A stretch of 64,000 nt of DNA. Origin: Rhyzopertha dominica. Taxonomy: Eukaryota > Arthropoda > Insecta > Coleoptera > Bostrichidae. The notes beneath the pieces were generated by a model that did no database searches, was not told the origin of the DNA, and saw only the letters and a list, made by a program, of their open reading frames with translations. Made by a program: the position numbers and the translations under genes. The stretch covers positions 1,240,001 through 1,304,000 of the forward strand of contig QCXZ01000001.1 of NCBI GenBank assembly GCA_025024175.1, in the 5' to 3' direction. This document shows positions 48,801-61,499 of the stretch, piece by piece (the stretch's first letter is position 1; the number at the start of each line of letters is the position of its first letter).

Positions 48801-51109
48801 TTTAACCGATCTTTTCTGTTGAAAACCCTACTATTTAGTTAATGGTATTCCTTATCTCAATATCTTAATAAAATGTGTCCATACTACAAAATAAAATTTA
48901 AAAGATATATGGACTCCAACCAATTTTATTAGGAATTAAATACCTTTGTGCATAAGCCAAAATTTAAATTACAATGACGCACACAACAACGTAACATCAT
49001 GCTGTCTTTTTTTTTGTTAAATGCAGATAAAATTAGTAGTAATTAGTAAAAAATAAAAATGCTGGATTACACAGTAACTTATAGAGAAGACGACATTCTA
49101 AAGCTTTGGTAGAAACAACGAAATAAAGGTCACAAATAGCAAAGAAAATTAAAACACAATTCTAAAGCTAGCATGCTGATTCAAATATCTTAACCTACAC
49201 CAAATTTTAACAGGGGAATTCAGATTGTTTCTCATCTGTCGCTTTGGTAACAATCTTAATGCATGAGGCTTTTAGACATGCAAAATAGTTTAATCCTAAG
49301 TGCAACTTCATAAAGCCAACGTCGTCTGTGATTTACTAATAGGGTATCTAGACCCTGTAAGCAGAAGCATAACATATATGGGGTAATCCCAAAACTCAAG
49401 TTTGTTGTGTTTTGCAGTTCTACGTGCAGTCACATAATAATAATAGTATAATCCAAAGCAAAATACAAGTATTTAAAACTGTTAGAAATTGAGAGTCTGA
49501 TACGAAACGCATATTCCCAGTCAAACTGTCAACTGACGATGGGAGCGCTCGCCGATGATTATAAAGAGCGAATAACTAGGGGAATATGAAAAGGGGTGGA
49601 TTGCAATAAATGATGCAAGGACTGTAAATTTAAGCCATTACTAGTTTCTGCGCCCCTCTTTCGAACGTCTGGGGGGGACAGACGTCAAAAAGAAAGAAGC
49701 AGTTATCTTCATCCACAACAACCGTTAGGAATAAACCCCCCCATTAGCAAATTCCCTAAATCGTCACCCGACTAGAAGAAGTATACCAAGGGAGTTGTTA
49801 ACATAAATATCTTTCCGTGCTATTAAATTTGTTGATGTATTTGCGTAGCCGAACTCGTAAAACGCATCGCAGAACATCTCGCAGGATATTTGCTAGGGTA
49901 CAATAAAAGCGTAGTGAACAATTTAATTAAGAATATTAACTTGCGTACCCCTGTAAAATTTCAAAAATATGACTAGTCTGCTTTCAGTAATATAAATAAA
50001 TAAGATTCTGAAGAACTTACTGACTCTTGGCTAGCTAATTTCGGGCTAAATATTATGATAATGGCGACTAATTTTACTTACTCCTAATGTTGAGGGAAGA
50101 AAGGGCATACCTGGAACAAAGAGAAAAAATTAGTTTTCATAACATATAACGTCATATAGTATACAGTTAACAACAGTTCCGTTATTCGCTTAATAATTAA
50201 CTTAAAGCAGTCCCGCTTAAAACAGATTGGTACACACTTATGTATACCGTGTACATGCAGTGATGGTTTCGCCTAATATTATAATTTACGACAAGATTTC
50301 TACTATTAGAAGGACCGCTACACTACCATTGAGGACAAAATCCATTTACGGCAAATCTGTTTTCTTAAAGTTTATAGCTAACGGGAATAAGTGATGACCT
50401 TAATAGAACGAAACGATCCTCACTATCGAAGCTACTAATTAATCTGTTAAATTCTGCCTGCGAATATCTTAAACAAATAGAGAGGCTTCAACTATGTGTC
50501 AAAGTCAACCACCGTTAATCCCGGCAACTTTCTAATTTATTAGGTTAGCAAAACAATTCGCAAAGACCATACTAAACAACGAATGCGCTTGAGAGGAAGT
50601 TGCGAAAAGATTCAGCGTTTCACACAGGCGTAACGTGAAGCGCCAATTGCTAATATTTCCTGATTTTCTTTGTAAAAGCTTATAATAACCAAATTGAGTT
50701 CCTAACAATATTTATAAGGGATTCTTACTACTACATAACACGTTATCTCCATTGCTAACCCAACCACACATATCTATATTAGACATTAAGACATTATATA
50801 TACAATAACCTTCACGCCCATATGCCTGCATCTCCAAAACGTAGGGTTTGCCATTCAATTACATCTTATTTTACTGTATGGAAATGTCCAGTTATCGTTG
50901 TCATCTATTTCAGGAGTTTATTTCAGGTTTTATTAACATAAGTAAAGAACTAAATCTTGCAGATTGCGCTTGTTTCCATATCCTTCCGGTTTCTGTACAT
51001 TATTATCGCCCTTACTACTTTGGTTGTTGAAACCTTCTAGTTTGAAGAAGAAGAAAATCGCAGAATAGAATGCGTCATGCGCGGGGTTCAACTTTTCATG
51101 ATATGGTGG
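48801..51109. other. no gene recognised
   Basis: AT-rich. A GC-richer patch at about 49540-49760 contains a C/G-rich stretch (tctgggggggacag) and is unassigned. Confidence 0.35.
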
Positions 51110-51325
51110 TAATTGGAGACGCAGTCCATGAATGGGAAACAAAGAGACGATCCATAAACAAAATAATAGAAGAAAGTACGATCCAACATCAGATGATGCT
51201 GACTATTGTGTTCTGTGATTCCAGCGGAAATGATCATCGGGAATTCGTTTCTCCAGGTTTAACAGTTGAGAAAACAATAATTTTACGTTTGACGATTGAA
51301 AGCGCTTTCAATTTAGCAAATTAGT
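51110..51325 (+). pseudogene. mariner transposase scrap
   Basis: The plus strand reads HEWETKRRSINK, then MMLTIVFCDSSGNDHREFVS and PGLTVEKTIILRL. This fits the mariner block between the first and second catalytic Asp (W-S-P, then -K-MLTVFFD--G--H-EFLP-G-TVN--YY). No catalytic Asp block is readable on either side, so only this segment survives. Confidence 0.5.
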
Positions 51326-53789
51326 ACGTTACCTTAAGGGGCTACAAACGACTTCCACTACATATAATTATAACAAACATTTTGATTGTAATAGATACCA
51401 AACGCGCCTAAAATTGTATTCTTCTGACGTCGCACACAACGATTCTAGACGATCATTAATTAATAACTATAATCTTCCCGCCACCTCGATATTACTATAA
51501 AAAGTATTAGGTATGTACTATTACTAAAATAATATAATTCCCAATATGTTGGGTTTGTAAATCAACGGAACGGTGATTAGCAACAGAGGTATCCTCCCGT
51601 CGAAATTTTCCACTTTTTTTTCCTGGGTGGCCTGCTTGCTAGCAAACAATTAGCACTTTGCTGGCAATGAGAAGCATTACTCAGTATCTGACCTCGAGGT
51701 ATTTATGGAGCACGCAGTAATGTGTAATAGGCCGCGGACCAGGTCGGGACGTCGGGCATAGCTGGGGAGCTTCGCAATCCTGGCCCACCGCTGAAACACC
51801 GTGCGTCTGGATGACTGACAACATGCAGGAATGAGTTTAGACAGATCAAGGACCGTGTCAGCGGTTGCAACATTCTGGTTTCGACCGTCCAGTTGTTAAG
51901 AGACTTGCCAACTTGAGGTAGAATGTTAAAAATTAAATCTCCCACTTTATATACCTATTAATTTTGATACAATGGTTTCTGTTTAAAAGTTATGGGAGTT
52001 TTTGGCGGGACAACACTTGGAAACTTCTACTAGGAGTGTAATTATATTCTTGTCGAATACTTATGCACATTGTTAACTTATGTAAAGATTACATTAATTT
52101 AAAAAACATAAGTAAACGAGGGGAAAAGACAGAGCATGACACCAATTAAAATACAATATCTATTCTACTACAATATACAATCGTTTCACTCAACCAATAA
52201 ATGCAAACACTTTTTTGTACATAGAATGATGTAGGTACTATTATAATATCGACAATTAATAGTTAGTAGAGTTTTCTAACAGAAAGTAACAACGAGTCGT
52301 TAAAACCAAATAGATTATGAACAAACATCTTGTTAATGGCTAGATACTTGGAAAGTTTCGGTACAGTTGTTTAATACTTAAGACAGTTGACCAACAAGAT
52401 GTTTCAACATTTGGCAAACATGATGCATATAAAATATTCAACACTAAAGACGTAGTCAAATAACACAGGAACTAAGAGTTTAGTTAATATTATAAATAAA
52501 TAATCAATAGAAACTGCGTACCTACGTTATATTATACTTACAAACCTAAATTCTGTTTATGCAATTCGTAAAAAAATGATTAGTTTTCTGTATGCACGTG
52601 GAAGTTAAACATAAAACATGTAAGTACATGTCAATTTCAATCAATTAGGTCACAAGAAAACTGAAGCAATTTTTTTGGGGTCAATAAATTTCAAGTGGCA
52701 TAATTAAATCAATTGTTAACACTTCCCAATGGGCAGCGCAACAGCCTTCTGCCGCACTACGAATTCCGTACCAAACGGTTTCCGCAACACAATAATTTAG
52801 TCAAATTATAATGGGCCAAATCTACACGAGTACAGAAAACCACTGTCCAAGGCGTGTGTACTTGGACGGCGCTATTTATACGCTGCGCTGAATGATTGAT
52901 TCCATACATTAATTCGCCGATGTTGGTAGCTACGCACGCAAATATCAAGCACGAGAATCGACAATCGAGTAGTAAAATAATTGAAAGGAACTTTAAGTTT
53001 CGATCGATTTGGACAGCAAAAGTTTATGACATATGCTATCGAATACGTTATAAACTTTCTTTTTTCTCATGCTTATTTTATTACTATTATTAATAATAAT
53101 AATTGAGATTCCGAAAAGGTTGATCATTACTAGCCCGAAATTGTAGGTAAAAAAAGAGTTACCAGCTGATGATCATAGCGAGGCACTTGTCGAAGGTAAC
53201 AGCTGTACAACAAGTAGCTGAGAAAGTTAGTCACAGCATCGTTTAAGGCGTACTATTTTTTTTTTCGTTCTAGAAACAAATTGTATACCAAAATTTAAAT
53301 CATAACAAATGAATGTTTTTATTTTAACCAGTAAGTGAGAATACTGTTACAGACGAACTCAGAAGGTCTTTGAGATTAAAATAGTGTATCGGACAAACGG
53401 TATCAGTACTAATTGCGTGACCACCCATAAAAATGATAATTAATAATTTGCATTTTGCACAAAATGAAAGTGGTAGTGTGTGTTGCAATTGCACCAAAAC
53501 TTAGCTAGTTTAGTGCAGTCACTATAATGTGCTCAGAACATAAGTTCGTAACAAGCTTAACGGACCTTAATGCTGCTGACTGATTGCGTCATTTATAACA
53601 AAAATAAAGAGAACAAAAGTATCACTTACTTGAAAAATTCATTGTACTACACAAACCCCAAACAAAAATATCATTTTCATATAAATCCTAGCTCGTACAG
53701 AATTATTTCAGACGATATTCTCATATATGTATTGCCATATCTAACAATAGATCACGCTTTATGATTCGAATACAACAGACAACTCCTAC
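51326..53789. other. no gene recognised; small microsatellite
   Basis: AT-rich, apart from a GC-richer stretch at 51700-51900 with an unrecognised 80-codon minus-strand frame. An (ATT/AAT)n-type tract lies at about 53078-53104. Confidence 0.35.
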
Positions 53790-54060
53790 GTTGCCTTCCC
53801 GGCTCGGACGGCATTATAAATCGACGCCGATATTTATAACGTCCGAAGCGTCTGAACTATAGGGTCAAATATTCGTACAGGTTGCGTACCCGAAATTCAA
53901 ATCGAACAATGAACATTCGAGGTCAGAAGCGTACTGAAACGGTTACAATGCATTTAAATAATTTATGCCCACGCAAGCTGCTGCTAAAATTGCATCCTGT
54001 AGCCCACCACAATTTAATTTCAATTAGATGATGCGACCAGGCATACGCGAGTTCTGCAGT
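53790..54060. promoter_or_regulatory. candidate conserved noncoding block
   Basis: GC/CpG-richer, repeat-free sequence (ttcccggctcggacgg, tcgacgccgatatttata) directly to the left of the split non-LTR element. It contains no coding motif. A regulatory role is inferred from composition only. Confidence 0.2.
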
Positions 54061-54598
54061 GGGATCTCGATCAGCGTTGCCGGATGGCTCTTGTTTAAAA
54101 ACAATGAGGTATCGTGCTTGCCCGAAGAACCGCTATAAATCTTCAAAATACTTCCAGGATGTGTTCAGGCTTAAGTTGCGAACTTTGTTGCGAAGTGTAG
54201 CCTTAATGGCTTCATACCTGAAGCATAGATATCAATTTGTTGTCGCCAACCAAAGTCCACTAGCTTAGAAATCAAACTAGGAGTGCCTCAAGGCTCTGTC
54301 CTGGGACCAACGTTGCTTGTAATCTTCATTAATGATCTACCACTCTCACTAACTAGGACTAATTTTATATTGTTCGCAGATGACACTACAATGTATGATA
54401 CTGGTGCATCTTTGCAGAGTTTGCATCTAAGTAATATAGGGGTTCAGACTCGAATAAATAACTGGTTTATCAAGAATAAATTAACAATTAATAATGATAA
54501 AATGCAAGAAATCGTATTTTCGTTGAGTAAATGTGCAGCTACTTATAAGCCAGTGAAGCTGTTAGGCGGACTCACTTTAGAAGCTCATGCCCATTATA

Positions 54599-55794
54599 CG
54601 AGGCATGTTTTTCAAGTAAATACCGTTTTGCGACAATCGTGAGTCCCGCCGATTGTGTGAAGTACGGGCTGTTATACGATTTCTTAGTGCTAAAGGCGTA
54701 AAACCGATCGATATTCATCGTGAGATCTATGAAGTTTACGGAAAAAACATTATGAGTCATGGAATGGTAAGGAAATGGGTGAGAGTATTTATAGATGGCC
54801 ACACAAATGTGCATGATGAAGAACGGAGTGGGCGTCATTCGGTCGTTAATGAAGATTTTGTGTAAAAAGTGAACGAAAAGGTGAGAGAAAACAGACGCTT
54901 TACAATTTCATCATTGTGCGACTGCTTTCCTCAATATTCTCGTAGTGTTTTGTATCGCATTGTGACCGAGAACTTGAATTACCGGAAATTGTGTTCACGT
55001 TGGGTTCCGAAAATGTTGACGGATTTGCACAAAACTCAACGTTTAGGCAGTGTATTGACTTTCCTTGAGCGGTACCACAACGAAGGTGAAGATTTTTTAG
55101 ACCAAATTGTTACTGGTGACGAAACATGGGTGGCCTACGTCACACCAGAATCGAAACGACAATCCATGGAATGGCGACATTCATCATCACCCAAAAAAGT
55201 GAAGTTTAAGCAAACAATTTCTGCCCGGAAAATCATGTGCACAGTTTTTTGGGACCGAAAAGGAGTATTGCTAGTGGAGTTTCTGTCTCGTAATAAGACA
55301 ATTAATGCAGCGTCTTATTGTAAGACATTGAACAATCTGCGTCGTGCAGTCCAGAACAAAAGACGTGGCAAGTTGAGTAAGGGTATCGTTTTGCTGCAGG
55401 ACAATGCCCGTCCACATGTGGCTAATCGGACCAAAGATCTCATCAAATCTTTTAAATGGGAAACTCTAGATCATCCTCCATACAGCCCTGATCTGGCGCC
55501 CAGCGACTACCATTTGTTCCTGCAGTTGAAGAAACACCTGGGTGGTCAGCGTCTTCAAGACGATAACGAAGTCGAAACATTTGTGATACAGTGGTTAACA
55601 AGTCAGGCGGCAGAATTTTATGAGGAGGGTATTCAAAAACTGGTGCCAGGTTATGTCAAGTGCCTCAATATTCACGGAAATTATGTAGAAAAGTAAATTA
55701 AGGTACAGGCTTTCATGTAAGATAAAATTATTGCGATATCTTTGCACGTCTTTTTTCAATTCCAAAACGGTACTTACTTAAAAAACATGCCTCG
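54599..55794 (+). mobile_element. mariner transposon copy 1 (1196 bp, DD34D)
   Basis: The 32-bp terminal inverted repeats, starting cgaggcatgttttt, differ from each other at two positions. A TA flanks each end (54597-54598 and 55795-55796). It sits inside the RT-coding region of the non-LTR element, so it is the younger insertion. It carries one broken transposase gene. The 5' leader between the left repeat and the coding region is nearly absent compared with the copy at 58321-59329. Confidence 0.97.
54653..55696 (+). pseudogene. mariner transposase, copy 1
   Basis: The cut-and-paste transposase of a mariner element. From the N-terminus: helix-turn-helix AVIRFLSAKGVKPIDIHREI, linker DEERSGRHSVVNEDF, second helix-turn-helix FTISSLCDCF, clamp and WVPKML. 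The catalytic blocks are TGDETW, LLQDNARPH and HPPYSPDLAPSDYHLF. Thirty-four residues separate the second and third Asp (DD34D). The frame is open apart from one TAA at 54863-54865 in the linker. No ATG precedes the first helix-turn-helix in frame before the terminal repeat, so the true start has been lost. The protein ends NIHGNYVEK and a TAA, the family's usual end. It cannot make full-length protein, but its terminal repeats could still be mobilised by an active relative. Confidence 0.95.
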
Positions 55795-56383
55795 TATAAC
55801 AACTAAACTTTCAAAACAGCTGTACTTGTTTAGACAATTGGTGTATGCTGTCTCAACTCCAACAAAGTTAACTGCCTATCACGCCATATTTCATAGTGTA
55901 ATCTCCTATGCAATTCTCACATGGGGACACCCTGTCCATGCTGCTAAGGTCTTTAATGTTCAGTGCGTCAGGATTCTCTCAGGCTGCACATATAGAAGTG
56001 ACTGTAAAAATGTGTTCCGAACGTTCAAAATTTTGACAGTACCTTACATTTATATTATGCAATATCTTCTTTTCACACATCAAAATAAACAGGAGTATAA
56101 TTCTTTTGATCACACTTACTCCACTAGGTATCGGGAATTGCTAACAGCTGACTTTCTAAGGTCGACCCGCACTAGAAACAGCACTGACTATTTCTGTATT
56201 AAATTGTATAATCTTTTACCGCCCAACGTAAAGAAACTCGATTTCCAACAATTTAAAATTTTTGTCAAAAACTTATTAGTTGAGCATGCCTTTCATACGC
56301 CACTTCTCGTAATTATTCTTGTGTACGTTATTCGGTACTTTGACCTGTGTGAAGTACTCTACATTAATGACACCAATAAATAT

Positions 56384-56400
56384 ATTATTATTATTATTAT
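56384..56400 (+). repeat. (ATT)n tail of the split non-LTR element
   Basis: A short ATT array directly after the coding end of the non-LTR element, in the same strand sense. It is consistent with a microsatellite-type 3' tail. Confidence 0.7.
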
Positions 56401-56402
56401 GA

Positions 56403-58320
56403 ACGACAGGTTAACCACTTCTTTTACTAGATCTTACAATTTCTCGTTTAATTCAATAATATATCTCTTTTTTTTTTCATTTGTCGCCTGTTACTGTTAC
56501 CTGTCTACTTTCTAGCTGGCCACTAGTTTTTACTGTGTTACTTATACAGGGTGTTTCCTGTTAAACGATGCAATATTTAAATGACAATAACTTCGTTATT
56601 TTAAATAGAACACCCTATTTCTTATTTCACCAGTAGATACGTAATATAATTATGTTTCTAATAATAATAGTTTCTATAGTTAGGGTTAGCATTGGAAACG
56701 TCAAACTTCATATTATATTTGGATTAGTGACAGTTTATCAAAATGCGTTATACAAAAACCTTAAAAAGGCCTTTTCAAAAATATATAATATGATGATGAT
56801 TTTCATTTGTTAAATTTAATACACGGAAGTTCACTAAAAACGAACGTTGTTATTAACTACATACCGATACAAATCTAAAATAGAACTTAATACTTATATT
56901 GATATATGTTCGTTTACATGGCCCTCAATAACTTCAATACATTTTATGAAAATGCGTTTCTGTATTTAGATTGCAGCTAAAATGTAACTCCGATTATTAT
57001 TAGTTATTCCCAGTTTTTAAGAAGGGATAAGCACAAAGACACCAAAAGTGATGTCTGAGTCTATAGAGCACCCATCGTTTTTTTGTCCTAAACTCGTTTT
57101 AACAACTGCAAATAATTAATGAATATTATTGACGTTAGACTGCAAAGANTATCATTAGTTTTTAGTAGTCTTTTTACTTGGTTATACAAAGTCTAATACT
57201 ATTACCAACTCCTAATGTATCGCATAACAAATTCGCCCATTGATTTGTCACAACTTTTTGGGATTTCAAACCCTACCTGTATCGTGTACACAAATGTTTC
57301 AAATTTGCATCTGTCAAAATCAAATAACGTTTCAATCAGCTCTCGTAAAATTAAGAAAAGTTAGGGTTAGTTACGATTTTGATGTACAATTCAAATATAC
57401 AGCAGAGATAACGTTAGCTTGCTAGAAAACGTAAGTATCTTAGCTTCCAGCTTCGCTGTTTATAAGATGGAGTTGGACTATAGAGCAGCATCAATTTTTG
57501 CCTTAATCGACCGTCAGCTTTGCCTGCCAGGAAATATAGCGAACCGCGCGCGATAGCCAAGAAATATAATATCAGAATTCAATGACACATCATCCTTCTC
57601 CACGGAGATTGATGCTTACTTCTGTTTATAATAGGGGATGAATCGCCTAAAAATCTTTTCCCAACCATTCTTTAGAATAACGACGTGCTATCAAGTACTT
57701 GAAAACATTTGTTGGCTTAAACTAAACGGGCTTAAAATCAATTTCAATATATTTCCTAGGTCGTATAACTTTTTACTGACTCAAGTGCAAATGTGGCTTT
57801 ATAAAATCAGACCAACGCAGGAACGCGCCGACAGGTCTTGTATAGCTGGTGGTATCTGGAACAGATGTCGCCTAGGGGCTACAGTCTTATTAGGAGTAAA
57901 TGAAGTTCTTGCGTATACATTACACGATGATGCATCTGACTACGTATATTATCAAAATCTTTAGGATCATTAGGTACCCTTAACAAGCAGTGCATTATTC
58001 TACTTGCTCCATTTAGATCTATAAAATTAGGCGAGTACAAGGTCCTGAGTGATAAGGCAAAATAAAAAAATGATTCAGTATTAATGCAATTAATAACTTT
58101 CCCATGAAAAATGCCGATATGATACTAGAAGAAAAATAAAAAAANTAGAATGGTAATTCTGATAGCATATAAGATAAGAAAACTGGTTATTTACATTATC
58201 TTACACAATATAGGGTCACAAAGAAGTGATCTGAAACTTATGCATACTGTTGCATAAATAAATAAAAATAATGTATACCTATAATCAACTTCAAAATGTT
58301 TGCTAACAATACCTTAACTA
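56403..58320. other. no gene recognised
   Basis: AT-rich. A short structure with ends agggtgtt (56548-56555) and aacaccct (56609-56616) resembles terminal sequences of insect DNA transposons, but no element body follows. A 108-codon plus frame at 57638-57964 is not recognised. Ambiguous bases lie at 57149 and 58145. Confidence 0.35.
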
Positions 58321-58418
58321 CGAGGCATGTTTTTTAAGTAAGTACCGTTTTGGAATTAAAAAAAGACGTGCAAAGATATCGCAATAATTTTATCTTACAT
58401 GAAAGCCTGTACCTTAAT

Positions 58419-59219
58419 CTACTTTTCTACATAATTTCCGTGAATATTGAGGCACTTGTCATAACGTGGCACCAGTTTTTGAATACCCTCCTCATAAAAT
58501 TCTGCCGCCTCACTTGTTAACCACTGTATCACAAATGTTTCGACTTCGTTATCGTCTTGAAGACGCTGACCACCCAGGTGTTTCTTCAAGTGCAGGAACA
58601 AATGGTAGTCGCTGGGCGCCAGATCGGGGCTGTATGGAGGATGATCTAGAATTTCCCATTTAAAATATTTGATGCGATCTTTGGTCCGATTAGCCACATG
58701 TGGACGGGCATTGTCATGCAGCAAAACGATACCCTTACTCAACTTGCCACGTCTGTTGTTCTGGATTGCACGACGCAGATTGTTCAATGTCTTACAATAA
58801 GACGTTGCATTGATTGTCTCATTACGAGGCAGAAACTCCACTAGCAATACTCCTTTTCTGTCCCAAAAAACTGTGCACATGATTTTCCGGGCAGAAATTG
58901 TTTGCTTAAACTTCACTTTTTTGGGTGATGATGAATGTCGCCATTCCATGGATTGTTGTTTCGATTCTGGTGTGACGTAGGCCACCCAAGTTTCGTCACC
59001 AGTAACAATTTGGTCTAAAAAATCTTCACCTTCATTGTGGTACCGCTAAAGGAAAGTCAATGCACTGCCTAAACGTTGGGTTTTGTGCAAATCCGTCAAC
59101 ATTTTCGGAACCCAACGTGAACACAATTTCCGGTAATTCAAGTTCTCGGTCACAATGCGATACAAAACACTACGAGAATATTGAGGAAAGCAGTCGCACA
59201 ATGATGAAATTGTAAAGCG
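58419..59219 (-). pseudogene. mariner transposase, copy 2, N-terminus deleted
   Basis: The reading starts inside the second helix-turn-helix (FTISSLCDCF) and runs to NIHGNYVEK and the stop. All three catalytic Asp blocks are kept: TGDETW, LLHDNARPH and SPDLAPSDYHLF. An in-frame TAG at 59046-59048 replaces the Glu codon found at this place in copy 1. The first helix-turn-helix and the linker are deleted. Several amino-acid differences from copy 1 show that the two have evolved separately since insertion or came from different parents. Confidence 0.93.
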
Positions 59220-59220
59220 T

Positions 59221-59297
59221 CAGTGCGTAGACAAGAGATGTAGGTAACCAGCGCGCATGCGCGGAACGCCGACCGTAGCGCTGCGGCGGCGGAATCG
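59221..59297 (-). promoter_or_regulatory. GC-rich mariner leader with NRF-1-like palindrome
   Basis: This lies between the terminal repeat and the coding region of copy 2 and is absent from copy 1. It contains the perfect palindrome gcgcatgcgc (59253-59262), the binding motif known for NRF-1 and its fly homologue Ewg. By position it is likely to be the transposase promoter or leader. Confidence 0.5.
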
Positions 59298-59331
59298 CAA
59301 AACGGTACTTACTTAAAAAACATGCCTCGTA

Positions 59332-61499
59332 TATGAAAATAGATTAACAGAAAGCTTGTCAAAAAACTGACATACTGGTTATGTTAGAGACAACAATTAT
59401 TGTGCCCTATAATGCTAATGACAGTGTAATATGCATAGTATATTATCCACGAGCATTCATATCCGGTTAATATACTAAACGAAACTTCAATAATGTCCGT
59501 TCGCAACAAATGAAAAGGACTGCATACTGCCCGTCAGATGCAGTTTAGCACGCAATGCACGGTGAGTGCGTTTCAATGATTCTAGACAGAAAACAACTGT
59601 TTCCCATAATTTAACGTCATTTAAAAATTTCACAGCCGTAAACACGTTGACGGTTGCGGCACAAAGCATGAAAGCCGAATAGGAATAAAACACCTCCGAA
59701 ATTTCATTTCGTGAGCAAATGTTTTCCGGATTTACTTTGTTGCAATATTAGTCATACCTCGTGATATGAGGTGTCAAACGATTTAAGGATTTTGTTTGGA
59801 GCCTCAAAATTGTGCCAAAAGCTTCTGAAATAGGCTTGACAGGCTTCACTTCGTACGTAGACATTAAAATTACAGTGGATAGCTTATATATTGATTAGGG
59901 TAGGTGGTCAAATCAAAACAGAAAATGCTAAATATTATGACAGTTTATAAAACCTTCTTCGAGAATCTATGGTTTTTCCTTCAACACCATTTACTACTAA
60001 AATTACGCACAAAGTACATCTCGAAGTACCTACAGTGAAAATAAAAAGTGATCAGGTCAGGCTGGGTCGAGTATATGTATTTAATACAAGGGTGCTGCAT
60101 TTACGAATTGTGTTAAGGAGTTACTATTGCTATTAATTAAGGAAAAAAACTTCAAGTTACTACATAGATCTTTAAATATCTACACGTTTCTCATTTTCTT
60201 TATTAACACATTGTGATAAAACATTAGTCATAGCAACGTTGTTACATACGAATGCGACTCACGAAGTACCTAACGTGGATTTTGTTCCAGGTGGCATTTC
60301 ACACTATTCGGTGGAGGTGATAAATGCTAATAAAGTAAAATCCTTTGTCGGAGAACATTAAACATGTGCATCAAATAATATAATCCAACACTAAACTAAC
60401 TAATCTATATTTAACTGACAAGCGAGCACACCTTACTCGTTAGTTAATAATAATAGCAAACCATGACGATTACGTTGCCATACGTAAGTGTACGAATACA
60501 TAGCAACAAACGGTGCAGCGAATAAATCGGCCTCAACGGCAACTTTCCATTGCTAATGTCTCATCGAAAGTGAATTTATTATGGTGCGATAAGTGCCCAA
60601 AATAGCACAATCGGGGCCAAATATCTAATAAATATTTTCGTGTAATTTACGCAGACCAAACAACAAAATGCAAACTTATTACCAAACCTAATTACGATAT
60701 TATCGTAAATAAAGACGAATAGGATCAGCGGGCTGTTAAGATAAAGGTTGACCTCTTGCATACACGTATGTAAAAATATCAAAACAATTGCAATGAATGT
60801 CAAATGCAAACATAATTAGATTGACCGAGACCGAGTATAAAAAACAACCTGATAATCCTTTAACTTCTAACAGGATAAAACGATTATTCTGAAATTATGT
60901 ACGTAACCTTACAAACAATTATATAAAGCATATCTATAATTAGTGCAGTATCGGCTAGTGCTTTAGTACTTTACGAATGACTGAATATGGCAACCGAATA
61001 ATTGACTCTGCCATTCGCACTTACGCTTACAATCATTCAGTTACAAATTTGGAGTTTGCTGAATTGGAAATAAGAACATACGTAAACGTATCGACCGACA
61101 GATTTTATATATCAAGTGACTAGAGACTAAATCTTACTGTATCAAAATGATACAGAACTCCCAGTTTTAAGAAAGGGACGCCCTTTTACTGGTTATTGCT
61201 GATGGTAACGTCACCTGTCAAACAGTCGACTTAGCTGCTGGTCAAAATTAAAAGGTTTGAGATTTCTTTTGTTTACTAGCAAAAGCATTCGAAAGCCCAG
61301 TCACACAGTTTATTATCTGTAGAAATATTGATGGTAAAAGAATTTATAAAAAATGAACAAGTGAATCGCAGCAGTAGAAATCAGAATCATAAAGTGAATG
61401 AACTGAAGTTCCAATAACCCAACCAGGTTGAATCTGGGAAACCTGGTAGATGCGTCTGTGCAAGTGTCGGAATAGTTTTGAGGTTATGACCATTATTCA
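59332..61499. other. no gene recognised
   Basis: AT-rich sequence. No coding or transposon motif could be read on either strand. Confidence 0.35.

Larger units (their letters stand above)
54170..56402 (+). mobile_element. non-LTR retrotransposon, 3' half, split by a mariner
   Basis: RT blocks before the break: SYLKHRYQFVV (about 54220), GVPQGSVLGPTLLVIFINDL (about 54276-54336) and NFILFADDTTMYDT (about 54361-54402, motif C). After the mariner the reading resumes with TTKLSKQLYLFRQLVY (about 55799-55846), SVISYAILTWGH, and RYRELLTADFLRSTRTRNST to LLPPNVKKLDFQQFK, the usual C-terminal region of jockey/CR1-type RTs. The element ends in an (ATT)n tail at 56384-56400, typical of such 3' ends. The part upstream of motif B, including any endonuclease, is missing, and some frames are broken even apart from the insertion. 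Confidence 0.88.
58321..59329 (-). mobile_element. mariner transposon copy 2 (1009 bp, internally deleted)
   Basis: It has the same terminal inverted repeats as the copy at 54599-55794, with TA on both sides (58319-58320 and 59330-59331). The coding strand is minus. The 3' two-thirds is nearly identical to copy 1. The 5' part differs completely: 109 bp between about 59221 and 59329 instead of about 295 bp, consisting of the terminal repeat plus a GC-rich leader. Confidence 0.97.
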
